A stretch of DNA of 64,000 nucleotides from the NCBI RefSeq assembly GCF_017352135.1, contig NZ_CP071454.1, positions 248,001 to 312,000 of the forward strand. Reading direction: 5' to 3'. The notes beneath the pieces are model-generated. The model was not told the DNA's origin and ran no database searches. It saw nothing but the letters and a program-made list of their open reading frames with translations. The position numbers and the translations under genes were made by a program. Shown here piece by piece: positions 49,648 to 58,435 of the stretch. Source of the stretch: Rhizobium lentis (GTDB taxonomy: Bacteria > Pseudomonadota > Alphaproteobacteria > Rhizobiales > Rhizobiaceae). Position 1 is the first letter of the stretch. Every line of letters begins with the position of its first letter.

Positions 49648-52600
49648 TTATTCTGCGGCCTGCAGCTGCGCCTCGTCGGGTGCCGGACGCGGCCGTGTCG
49701 CGACCGCCATCTCCTCGTGCAGGCGTGCTTCCTCATGGGCGTGCGGCTTGGCGAAGCGGGCAAGCAGCAGATAGGCGACCGGTGTGATAAACAGCGTCAC
49801 CAGCGTTGCGAAGCCGAGGCCGCCGACGATCACCCAGCCGAGCGCCACGCGTGCTTCCGCGCCCGCGCCATGGGCGAAGACCAGCGGCACGCCGCCGAGG
49901 ATGGTGGCGATCATTGTCATCATCACAGGGCGAAGGCGCAGCGCGCAGGCCTTCTCGATCGAGGAACGCACGTTCTCGCCCCTGTCGCGCAGCTGATTGG
50001 CGAATTCGACGATCAGGATGCCGTTCTTGGCCATGACACCGACCAGCAGCACCAAGCCGATCTGGCTGTAGATGTTGAGGCTGGAGCCGGTGATGATCAA
50101 AGCGAAGACGGCGCAGGCAAGGCCGAGCGGCACGGTCGACATGATGATCAGCGAGGACAGCACGCTTTCGAACTGGGCGGCCAGCACCAGGAAGATGATG
50201 ACGATGGCGAAGCCGAAGGTCAACGCCATGCCGTTCGAGTTCTCCTCCAGCGTCGCGGCTTCGGCAAGCGGCAGCAGGCGTGCGCCGGGCGGCAGCAACG
50301 GCTCGGCGAGCTCAGTCACCTGTTTTACGGCATCGCCGAGCGACATGCCGTTCCTGAGGCCGGCGGTGATCGCGACCGAGGCCAGCTGCTGCTCGCGGTT
50401 CAACTGCGGCGCAACCGAACCTTCCTTCATCGTGGCGATGACCGACATCGGCACGATCTTGCCGTCACCGGTCTTCAGAAAGACGTTTTCGAGATCTGTG
50501 GGATCGTCGATCGGCCGCGTCGTCGAGGTCAGCAGCACGGGATAGGATTCGCCGTCGACGAAGACGTCGACCACCGAGCGCCCTTCCAGCAGCGATTGAA
50601 TCGCCGTCGAAAGCCCGGTGATGTCGATGCCGAGATCGGAGGCGCGCTCGCGGTCGATCGCCACCGATACCTGCGCCTGGCTGGGCTCGTTGGTCAGGCG
50701 CGGCGTATCATATTGGCCGGTGGCGTCGAGCGCCTGCACCAGCTTGGCGGCGGCCGCCGTCAGGGCCTCGTGATCGTTACCAACCAGCGCCATCTGCACG
50801 CCGCTGCCGGCCCCGCGGATGCGCAGACTGTTGGAGGAGATGGCGTTGCCGCGCAGCGCCGGCACCTTGGCCGCCGCCTGGTTGATGTCGCCGACGATCT
50901 CGGCCTGCGTCCGGTGCCGCTCGCCCCAGGGCGCGAGCGTCAACACCATGAAGCCGCTGTTCAGTGACCCGCCCTGCCCGGAGATCGAGAAGACGTTGCG
51001 GATCTCGCCGCTGTCGACCAGCGGCTGAAGATATTCCTCGACGAGCTGCATCTTGTCGCGGGTATATTCGAGGCTTGATCCCTGAGGCGTCGTCAGCCGC
51101 ATCATCACCAGCGATCGGTCTTCCTCGGGCGTCAGCTCGCTCTTCACGCTCGAGAAGCCGATCAATGCCGCGCCGGCGAAGACGATCGAGAACAGGATGA
51201 CGACGAACGGTGCGTTGAGGCAGCCATGCAGCGCCCACTTGTATAGGCTGGCAAAGGCCTCGCCGACCCGGCCGAGCGCGCCATGATCCTCGATCATCGG
51301 CTTCGTCAGCATGCGCGAGGCGAGCATCGGGCACAATGTCAGCGCCACGATCGACGAGAGCCCGACGGAGAAGGCGAGCACGAAACCAAATTCGCGGAAG
51401 AGGCCGCCGACCTGTCCCGGCAGGAAGGAGAGCGGAATGAAAACCGCTGCGAGCGTCGCCGTCGTGGCGATGACGGCGAAGAACACCTCTCGCGTGCCGA
51501 GCACAGCGGCGGCGCGCGGCCCCATGCCCTCGGCGCGCCGGCGCACGATGTTTTCGAGCACCACGATGGCGTCGTCGACGACAAGACCGGTCGCCAGCAC
51601 GATCGCCAGCAGCGTCAGGATGTTGATCGAGAAACCGACCATGTAGATGGCAGCCAGCGTGCCGATCAATGCCACCGGCATGCTGACGGCAGGGATCAGC
51701 GTCGCCCGCCAGTCGCGCAGGAAGAGATAGATGACGGCGGTGACGATGACGGCGGCGAGCACCAGCGCCAGCACCACCTCGTGGATCGCCCCCTGAATGA
51801 AGACGGCGTCATCGCTGGTGATGGCGATCGCCGTTCCCTCCGGCAGGGTCTTCGACAGCTGCTCGACGGCGGCCTTGATGCCGGTCGAGATATTCAGCGT
51901 GTTCGACTGCGCCTGGCGGATGATGCCGAGGCCGATGCCCGGCTTGCCGTTGGAGCGCAGCGCCGTATCCCCGTCGCGGGGCCCGAGCGTCACTGTCGCA
52001 ACGTCGCCGAGCCGGACGCGGTCCTGCAGCATGACATTGGAAAAATCCGCAGGCGTCTGCAGGTTTGCAGTGGCGCGCACGACGATATCCTGCGTCGTGC
52101 TCTTCAGCGAGCCGGCCGGCACGTCGAGCGCGGCATTGTCGAGCGCCTTCGTCAGGTCGCCGATAGTGAGCCCGCGGCTCGCAAGCGCGCCCTGGTCGAC
52201 ATCGACGCGGAAGACCTTCTCCTGGTCGCCATATTCCTCGACATCGGCCACGCCGTCGACGGAGGCGAGGCGATCGATCACCTCGTTCTCGACGAGCTGC
52301 GTCAGGTCGTCCATGTTGAGCTTGGTGGAGGTGACGGCGAGGCGCATGATCGCCGAGGAATCTGAGTCCGCCTTGACGATCTGCGGCGCGTCGGCCTCGT
52401 CGGGCAGGTTCTGGGTGATGCGGCCGATCGCATCGCGCACGTCGTTGGCGGCGACAGCGAGATCGATCGCATCGGAGAATTCGAGCGTCACCCGGCTCTG
52501 GCCGAAGGAAGAGGTCGAGGAGATTGATTTCAGCCCGCTGACGCGGGCGACCGCGCCCTCGATCACCTTGGTCAGTTCCTGGTCGATCGTCTGCGGCGAA

Positions 52601-52803
52601 GCGCCGTCGAAGGTGGTACGCACGGTGACGACGGGACGGTCGACATCAGGCAGTTCGCGGACCTCGACTCCGACATAGGCTGCAAGGCCGGCGACGACCA
52701 TCAGCGTGTTGAACACCAGCGCCAGGATCGGCCGGCGAACGAAAAGCGCGGTGAAACCCTGCTTGCCCGACGCCCGGTCTTGCGGCAATTCGGTCACGTT
52801 CAT
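49648..52803 (-). CDS. RND efflux transporter, inner-membrane permease
   Basis: The 1051-residue protein is a full-length HAE1-type RND pump: 12 membrane helices, the first at residues 24-46 (RPILALVFNTLMVVAGLAAYVGV), the large periplasmic loops, and the proton-relay helix GLVVDDAIVVLENIVRRRAEG (about 395-415). It shares the MexF/AcrB-like plan but not the AcrB C-terminal details. It extrudes drugs, dyes or fatty acids with proton influx. Its start overlaps the stop of the adaptor gene (ATGA), so the two are coupled. No outer-membrane channel gene is adjacent; it probably uses a shared TolC. Confidence 0.94.
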   Translation of the reverse strand: MNVTELPQDRASGKQGFTALFVRRPILALVFNTLMVVAGLAAYVGVEVRELPDVDRPVVTVRTTFDGASPQTIDQELTKVIEGAVARVSGLKSISSTSSFGQSRVTLEFSDAIDLAVAANDVRDAIGRITQNLPDEADAPQIVKADSDSSAIMRLAVTSTKLNMDDLTQLVENEVIDRLASVDGVADVEEYGDQEKVFRVDVDQGALASRGLTIGDLTKALDNAALDVPAGSLKSTTQDIVVRATANLQTPADFSNVMLQDRVRLGDVATVTLGPRDGDTALRSNGKPGIGLGIIRQAQSNTLNISTGIKAAVEQLSKTLPEGTAIAITSDDAVFIQGAIHEVVLALVLAAVIVTAVIYLFLRDWRATLIPAVSMPVALIGTLAAIYMVGFSINILTLLAIVLATGLVVDDAIVVLENIVRRRAEGMGPRAAAVLGTREVFFAVIATTATLAAVFIPLSFLPGQVGGLFREFGFVLAFSVGLSSIVALTLCPMLASRMLTKPMIEDHGALGRVGEAFASLYKWALHGCLNAPFVVILFSIVFAGAALIGFSSVKSELTPEEDRSLVMMRLTTPQGSSLEYTRDKMQLVEEYLQPLVDSGEIRNVFSISGQGGSLNSGFMVLTLAPWGERHRTQAEIVGDINQAAAKVPALRGNAISSNSLRIRGAGSGVQMALVGNDHEALTAAAAKLVQALDATGQYDTPRLTNEPSQAQVSVAIDRERASDLGIDITGLSTAIQSLLEGRSVVDVFVDGESYPVLLTSTTRPIDDPTDLENVFLKTGDGKIVPMSVIATMKEGSVAPQLNREQQLASVAITAGLRNGMSLGDAVKQVTELAEPLLPPGARLLPLAEAATLEENSNGMALTFGFAIVIIFLVLAAQFESVLSSLIIMSTVPLGLACAVFALIITGSSLNIYSQIGLVLLVGVMAKNGILIVEFANQLRDRGENVRSSIEKACALRLRPVMMTMIATILGGVPLVFAHGAGAEARVALGWVIVGGLGFATLVTLFITPVAYLLLARFAKPHAHEEARLHEEMAVATRPRPAPDEAQLQAAE

Positions 52804-54008
52804 TGGGCCGCGACCTCCTCGCTGGAGGCCACATCGGCGGAGACGCGCACCGCCCCGCCCTCACGCACGCGCTGCAGGCCCTGCGTCACGATCTTGTCGC
52901 CGTCCTTGAGGTCGCCGTTGACCAGAATGAAGTCGGGATTGCGCTGCACGACGCTTACCCGCACCTTGTGCGACTTGTCGTCGGTCACCTGCCAGACGAA
53001 CGATCCTTGCGAATCCCACTGCAGGGACTGCGGATCGACCGCCGGATATTTGTCGCCGGGAAATTTCATGCTGACATTGAAGGACATGCCCGCACGCAGT
53101 TCATCCGACGAATTGTCGATCCGGGCGCGCAGGCGCAGCGTGCGGCTTGCCGCATCAATGCGGTTGTCTACGGCCTCGATCGCGCCCGAAAACACCTGCC
53201 CCGGCCGTGCGACCGACATGGCCTCGACCGGCTGGCCGACCTTAACCGTATTGGCAAAGCGCTCCGGCACCCAGAAGTCGACGAGGATTTCCGAACGGTC
53301 GTCCAGCGTAACGATCGGCGTTGACGTCGTGACATTGTCGCCGATATTGACCGGCACGATGCCGACGATGCCGTCGATCGGGGCAATGATGTTGCGCCGG
53401 GCGAGATTGAGCTCGGCGGCCTGCAATTGCAGCCGTGCGCCCTGCTCGGCGATCTCGGAATCGAAGACGTCCATCCGCGACACGCTGGACTTGATGTTGT
53501 GATAGAGATTGGACTTCTCGACTGCGGCCCTCACCGCCACGTCTGCCTGGCCGCGGGCGATCACCTGCTCTTCGCTGTCGAGCTTGGCGAGCACCTGCCC
53601 GGCCTTCACCCTGTCGCCCGACTTGATGAGGATTTCCCGGATCGTTCCCATGGCCTGCGGTGTCACCGCGACCGAGCGGATCGCGTCTCCCGTGCCGATG
53701 GCGTTCAGCCGGTCGTTGACGACGCCCTGGACGACGGCTTCCGTCACGACAAGAATAGCGCTGTTGCGCCCACCGCCAATGCGGCGGTTCTGTCCTTGAC
53801 CCTCCCCCTGACCGCGCCGTTGGCCTTGCGCCGCCGGAGCGCCGGCATCGGCCATCTCTTCGCCCTTCGGGGTGATCCTGGAAACGATGCCGTCCGGAAT
53901 GCCTGCATCTCGCATCGTTTGGCCGGCGCCGGGCGCAAAGGAAACCCACGCAGCAAAGCCGGCAATGATGACGATGAGCGAAAGTACAAACTGCTTCCAA
54001 AAGGCCAT
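52800..54008 (-). CDS. RND efflux periplasmic adaptor (membrane fusion protein)
   Basis: The 402-residue protein begins with one membrane anchor (FVLSLIVIIAGFAAWVSFAP). A basic Gly/Gln/Arg-rich linker follows (residues 60-80, QGQRRGQGEGQGQNRRIGGG) that is unusual for this family. Then come the lipoyl halves (MGTIREILIKSGDRVKAGQVLAKLDSE and ARRNIIAPIDGIVGIVPVNIGDNV), an alpha hairpin and the beta-barrel domain. It links the permease to an outer-membrane channel. First gene of the pump pair. The 290-base region upstream shows no other gene and should hold the promoter. Confidence 0.93.
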   Translation of the reverse strand: MAFWKQFVLSLIVIIAGFAAWVSFAPGAGQTMRDAGIPDGIVSRITPKGEEMADAGAPAAQGQRRGQGEGQGQNRRIGGGRNSAILVVTEAVVQGVVNDRLNAIGTGDAIRSVAVTPQAMGTIREILIKSGDRVKAGQVLAKLDSEEQVIARGQADVAVRAAVEKSNLYHNIKSSVSRMDVFDSEIAEQGARLQLQAAELNLARRNIIAPIDGIVGIVPVNIGDNVTTSTPIVTLDDRSEILVDFWVPERFANTVKVGQPVEAMSVARPGQVFSGAIEAVDNRIDAASRTLRLRARIDNSSDELRAGMSFNVSMKFPGDKYPAVDPQSLQWDSQGSFVWQVTDDKSHKVRVSVVQRNPDFILVNGDLKDGDKIVTQGLQRVREGGAVRVSADVASSEEVAAQ

Positions 54009-54297
54009 TCACGTCTCCGGAGGGACTCGAGGTTAGACCAGGTCGGTCGAAAGAGGCGCTGCGGGATCGATATCCGGGGAGTATGGATCCGAGGATTTCA
54101 AGATCCCGACTGATGCGACAATATCGCGCGTTTGCAGCTTAGCGGCAAGCATAAGCACCCGGCATTACCGATTTGTAATATCAGCGAAGATTGGAAATAA
54201 CCCGGCCGCTCACTTTTGCTTGAACGAACCTCGAAAACGTCTTGACGCCATCTTAATCGCAGCGAGAAATTCAGCAAACCCCGGTGCAGATAGATGT

Positions 54298-55206
54298 CTA
54301 TCGGCGCATCGCCCACCGCAGGCCCATCGCCGCCGCCAGCCCCAATATCGGCCACACCGCCCAGAACCTGCCCTCCCAGGTGAAGAGGTTGATCCCGATA
54401 ATGCCGAGCGCCACGATCGCAAGCGCGGCGATCTTGCGATCGAACCGGCTCTGGCCGCGATTCCAGGCAAGTGCTGCGATGACCGCGAGCGCAAGCACGG
54501 GAAAACGCGCCCAGAAAACGCCCTGCCATAACAGGAGATTGATGACGATCAGCACGGCGGCGATGACGCCGAGCACGGCAAACAGCCTTCGTCCGCCGGG
54601 TGCCGGTCCTGACCCGGCCATGACGGAGGCCGGCGGCGGGCGGGCGGCGGCGGTACGTTCGGCAGGGGGCACCTCGTCGCTTCCGTCGCCGATTCTCACC
54701 GCATAGCTCGGCACACCCTCTTCAACGTTCTTCACCATCAATGGCCCGAGAAACTCGAAACCGACCGCCACCTTGTTGCGCACCTGGTCGTAGACGGTGC
54801 TCGATATGACGATGCCGCCCGGTGCCGCCGACGTCTGCAACCGCGCGGCGATATTGACGCCGTCGCCATAGATGTCGTCGCCGTCGACGATCACGTCGCC
54901 GAGATTGATGCCGATGCGGAACAGCATGCGCCCGTCGGACGGGCGGCCGGCATTGAAGCCGGCAAGTTCGTTCTGGATATCGACGGCCGCGCGTACCGCC
55001 TCGACCACGCTCGGGAAATCGGCGATCAGCCCGTCGCCCCAGGTGTTGACGACACGGCCCCCATGGCTTGCGATCAAATGCGCCATCGCCTCCCGGCAGC
55101 GCTTCAGCGCCGCGAGAGTCCCCTCCTCGTCGGCGCCCATCAGCCGCGTATAATCCTGCACATCAGCACAGAAGATCGTCGTCAGCTTGCGCCGCGTTTC
55201 ACTCAT
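54298..55206 (-). CDS. Class III adenylate/guanylate cyclase with C-terminal membrane helices
   Basis: The 302-residue protein has an N-terminal class III cyclase domain (LTTIFCADVQDYTRLMGADEEGTLAALK, VNTWGDGLIADFPS, FRIGINLGDVIVDGDDIYGDGVNIAARLQ). The metal-binding Asp residues lie in FCADVQDY and in the NTWGDG segment. The domain ends at about residue 180. The rest has four hydrophobic segments (about residues 205-225, 230-250, 258-275, 280-298), so the catalytic half is at the N-terminus, cytoplasmic, with membrane anchoring at the C-terminus. ATG 55206 (MSETRRKL) is chosen over 55227. Product, cAMP or cGMP, is not predictable. Confidence 0.85.
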   Translation of the reverse strand: MSETRRKLTTIFCADVQDYTRLMGADEEGTLAALKRCREAMAHLIASHGGRVVNTWGDGLIADFPSVVEAVRAAVDIQNELAGFNAGRPSDGRMLFRIGINLGDVIVDGDDIYGDGVNIAARLQTSAAPGGIVISSTVYDQVRNKVAVGFEFLGPLMVKNVEEGVPSYAVRIGDGSDEVPPAERTAAARPPPASVMAGSGPAPGGRRLFAVLGVIAAVLIVINLLLWQGVFWARFPVLALAVIAALAWNRGQSRFDRKIAALAIVALGIIGINLFTWEGRFWAVWPILGLAAAMGLRWAMRR

Positions 55207-55601
55207 GGCCACTCGTCCCCACGTCACGCATCCGGCAAATACTGCAAGGCCGAATCTGGGTTGCGTAAAATCGGTAGGGCGATCGCAAAGCTGCGTGAAT
55301 GCTCAGCTTCCCTCGTTCGCCCAGTCGTCTATCTTTAAAGGCTTTGAAACCTGAGCAAAAGCCTTGTCGCGGTTGACGAGAGTTGAGGAGGTTGCGGCAC
55401 ATGAGCGGCAATCATCTGTCAAGGCAGCCAGTGGCACGCCGTTGGCGTCAAAGGCGCGCAAGTCGCTGTAGCCTCGCACGACATCGTGACCCCCAGGAAG
55501 AACATCCATCCCGTGCCGTGATAACGGCTTACAGCGACGCTATCATGATACACACCGCACGACAGCCTTGCCTGACTGGCCAAAAACTCCGAGCCGTCAG
55601 A
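55207..55601. other. Intergenic region, no certain gene
   Basis: This 395-base stretch between the cyclase and the spoVR-like gene holds no convincing product. A minus-strand frame of 68 codons (55303-55509, MDVLPGGHDVVRGYSDLRAF at its start) is possible, and contains a CRSC pair, but has no ribosome site and no recognisable family. Nothing else is seen. Confidence 0.4.
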
Positions 55602-57152
55602 TCACTGAGCGATCTTGCGCGGGCTCGCCGTATGTTCCTTCGCCACGGTGCTGGAACTGTCGATTTCCTGAAGCAGGACGTCATAGCCCCAAAGGTCGGC
55701 GAGATGTTGCAGGACGAGTTTCGTGTCGCTTTCCTGCAGATAGCAGCCGTTCATGACGATATGCTGCAGCAAAAGGCGGCGGTCGCCGGCGAGATCGACA
55801 TCGACGATATCGATCGCCGGATCGGTCCAGCCGATGTCATATTCGCGGGAGAGCTGGCGACGAATGCGCAGATAACCTCGCTCGTTGTGGATCGCAGAGA
55901 CCAGCACACCCTCTGTCTGCTCGGGGTCGTCGTAGAGATGGAACAGCCGCAATTGCCGGATCAGGTTCGGGCTGAGGAACTGGCTGATGAAGCTTTCGTC
56001 CCGGTAATTTGCCCAGACGTCGCGCAGCACACCCATCGCGTCGCCGCGTCCCGCGATATCGGGAAACCATGTGCGGTCCTCTTCCGTCGGCTTCGTGACG
56101 ATCCTCTCGATATCCTGCATCATCGCGAAACCAAGCGCATAGGGATTGAAACCCGAGAAGCGCCGATCGTCGTAGCTTGGCTGAAAGACGACGTTGGCGT
56201 GCGATTTCAGGAATTCGAGGAAATTCCCGTCGCTGATCTGCCCCCGCTCGTGCAGCCGGCTCATGATCTTGTAATGGACGAAGGTGGCGGTGCCCTCGTT
56301 CATCACCTTGGTCTGCCGCTGAGGATGGAAATATTGCGCGACATGGCGCACGATGCGAAGGATCTCACGCTGCCACGGCTGCAGCCGCGGCGCGGACTTC
56401 TCGAGAAAATAGAGTATGTTATCCTGCGGGAGACCGAGCGCGGCACGCCGCTTTTCCAAGCCGATGTCACCCGGCTTTTTCGCCTTGCCGACGGGGACCG
56501 TGCGCCACAGGTCGTTGAACATCTGCTCCTCGTGGGCGCGACGCTCCTGCAGCCGCTTCTCCTCCTGGCGAAGGTCGATGGTGGTCTTGCCGGCATATCG
56601 ATGCACCCCATGCGACATCAACGCATGCGCCGCATCGAGTGTTCGTTCGACGGCCGTCTCGCCATAACGCTCTTCGCAGCGGGTGATATAACCCTTGGCG
56701 AAATCGAGGTAATCGAGAATTCCCTCCGCATCGGTCCACAGCTTGAACAGATAGTTGTTCTTGAAGAAGTGATTGTGGCCGAAGGCGGCATGAGCGGTGA
56801 CGAGCGTCTGCATCGTCGCCGTATTCTCCTCCATCAGGTAGGAGATGCAGGGAGAGCTGTTGATGACGATTTCGTAGGCAAGGTCGCGCATGCCGCGGCG
56901 GTAGAAGGTTTCGTGATGCGCGAAGTGCTTTCCGAAGGACCAATGGCGGTAAAAGAGCGGCATGCCGGTTGAGGAATAGGCATCAAGCATCTGTTCCGAG
57001 GTGATGACTTCGATCTGGTTCGGATAGACATCTAGGCCTAGTTCGCCGAGCGCAATCTCCTCGCACGCATCGTGAATGCGTTGCAGGGTCGCAAAGTCCC
57101 AGTCGGCCCCCTCGAACAAAAGCCGCTCTCTCGGCCTCACCGTCATGGTCAT
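55602..57152 (-). CDS. SpoVR family protein (YcgB-like)
   Basis: The 516-residue protein is full length for the SpoVR/YcgB family: LDVYPNQIEVITSEQMLDAYSSTGMPLFYRHWSFGKHFAHHETFYRRGMRDLAYEIVINSSPCISYLMEENTA regions early, then GIPLHYKIMSRLH-type and FNPYALGFAMMQDIERI segments. Biochemistry is unknown; Bacillus SpoVR affects spore cortex formation, but this organism cannot be expected to sporulate. Its ATG overlaps the YeaH stop (ATGA at 57149-57152). Third gene of the prkA-yeaH-spoVR operon, which in E. coli responds to starvation and nitrogen stress. Confidence 0.93.
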   Translation of the reverse strand: MTMTVRPRERLLFEGADWDFATLQRIHDACEEIALGELGLDVYPNQIEVITSEQMLDAYSSTGMPLFYRHWSFGKHFAHHETFYRRGMRDLAYEIVINSSPCISYLMEENTATMQTLVTAHAAFGHNHFFKNNYLFKLWTDAEGILDYLDFAKGYITRCEERYGETAVERTLDAAHALMSHGVHRYAGKTTIDLRQEEKRLQERRAHEEQMFNDLWRTVPVGKAKKPGDIGLEKRRAALGLPQDNILYFLEKSAPRLQPWQREILRIVRHVAQYFHPQRQTKVMNEGTATFVHYKIMSRLHERGQISDGNFLEFLKSHANVVFQPSYDDRRFSGFNPYALGFAMMQDIERIVTKPTEEDRTWFPDIAGRGDAMGVLRDVWANYRDESFISQFLSPNLIRQLRLFHLYDDPEQTEGVLVSAIHNERGYLRIRRQLSREYDIGWTDPAIDIVDVDLAGDRRLLLQHIVMNGCYLQESDTKLVLQHLADLWGYDVLLQEIDSSSTVAKEHTASPRKIAQ

Positions 57153-58423
57153 GGCGTCACCCTCGACTGTGCGTCACGTTTCTGGAAGAGATCATGGAAA
57201 ACCGGGAATATTTCGCTCCGCCGGCAGACCTTGCGCATCGAAAGCGGCGGAAGTTCGGAACGGATCCCATCATAGAGCATCCACAGCGGCGATCGCGATA
57301 CCGAAGAATCGCCGCCTTCCTCGCCGACCTCGATATAGGCGAAATACTGGCACAACGGCAAAATCTCGCGCAGGAGCTGCCCCGTCAGATTTCCGTCCGA
57401 ATGGGCATTGTCGCCGTCCGAGGCCTGGGCGCCATAAATATTCCACTCGGCTGGATCAAAACGCGCCGCAATGATCGCCCGCATTGCCGCAAGCGCGCTC
57501 GACACCAGCGTGCCGCCCGTCGCCGGGCCGTAGAAGAAGGTCTCCTCATCGACCTCCTCGGCCCTGTCGGTATGGCGAATGAAGACGATTTCCACTTTTT
57601 TGTAGCGCTTCGACAGGAAAAGGTAGAGCAGCAGATAGAACCGTTTCGCAAGATCCTTCATGTGTTCAGACATGGAGCCGGAGACGTCCATCAGACAGAA
57701 CATCACTGCTTTCGCGACCGGCTTCGGCTCGTTTTCGAAACGGCGATATCGCACGTCGAGCGGATCGATATAAGGAATGCGCCGGCTTTTTTCCGTCAGG
57801 GATTTGAGTTTTGCCTCAAGCGCCAGGCGACTCTCCTCGTCCTCGCACTCCTCGATCTGCCGCGCCAGGGCCTCGATTTCTTCGCGGCGTGGGCGGCCGA
57901 GCGCAACGCGGCGCATCATCGCGAGCTTCGTCGTGCGACCGACCGCAATGTTGGAGGGCGAGCCCGATACGGAATAGCCGGCCCGGAATGGAGTTTCCTC
58001 CTCGGTTTCGGCTAGACGCCGCTTGGCAAGATCTGGCAGTTCGAGATCATCAAGGAACACATCGAGGAATTCCTCCCGCGTCAGCACGAAGCGGAAGCCA
58101 TCCTCACCGTCGCCTTCGCCTGCATCTTTTGGTTTTCCACCCTTCCCGCCCGGTGGCCGCGGAATAATGTCCCCTTCGACGAAAGCCCGGTTTCCTGGCA
58201 GGATGTGGTCGGCGATGCCGCCTTCACCCCTTCGAAAGCTTGGTTCTGCCATCCCATCGATCGGCAGGCTGATCTCCCCGCCGTCGAGCACGTCCCGAAT
58301 GTTTCGATTTTGCAGAGAACGTTTCACCGCCTGCTGCACGGCTCCCTTCATGCGTCGAAGGAACCGCTGACGATTTTCCAGACTTTTACCGCGCGGATTT
58401 AGCCGCCGGTCGACAATGTGCAT
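57149..58423 (-). CDS. YeaH/YhbH family protein (DUF444)
   Basis: The 424-residue protein begins MHIVDRRLNPRGKSLENRQRFLRRMK, the typical start of the family. A basic Gly-rich linker (GGKGGKPKDAGEGDGEDG, about 92-109) follows, and then a von Willebrand-A-like fold with the MIDAS motif DVSGSMS (Asp246, Ser248, Ser250). It later carries RHTDRAEEVDEETFFYGPATGGTLVSSALA, also family-specific. Its role is unknown. Middle gene of prkA-yeaH-spoVR; the gap to prkA is 12 bases and its stop overlaps the spoVR-like start, so all three are made together. Confidence 0.93.
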   Translation of the reverse strand: MHIVDRRLNPRGKSLENRQRFLRRMKGAVQQAVKRSLQNRNIRDVLDGGEISLPIDGMAEPSFRRGEGGIADHILPGNRAFVEGDIIPRPPGGKGGKPKDAGEGDGEDGFRFVLTREEFLDVFLDDLELPDLAKRRLAETEEETPFRAGYSVSGSPSNIAVGRTTKLAMMRRVALGRPRREEIEALARQIEECEDEESRLALEAKLKSLTEKSRRIPYIDPLDVRYRRFENEPKPVAKAVMFCLMDVSGSMSEHMKDLAKRFYLLLYLFLSKRYKKVEIVFIRHTDRAEEVDEETFFYGPATGGTLVSSALAAMRAIIAARFDPAEWNIYGAQASDGDNAHSDGNLTGQLLREILPLCQYFAYIEVGEEGGDSSVSRSPLWMLYDGIRSELPPLSMRKVCRRSEIFPVFHDLFQKRDAQSRVTP

Positions 58424-58435
58424 AATGGCTCCGCA

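Noticed and set aside
49639..50967. 442-codon open frame on the plus strand
   Set aside because: Antisense to the RND permease; His/Arg/Asp-rich artefact.
55303..55509. 68-codon minus-strand frame in the gap before the cyclase gene
   Set aside because: No ribosome site, no family and unremarkable composition; mentioned only in the intergenic entry.
55383..56972. 529-codon open frame on the plus strand
   Set aside because: Antisense to the spoVR-like gene.
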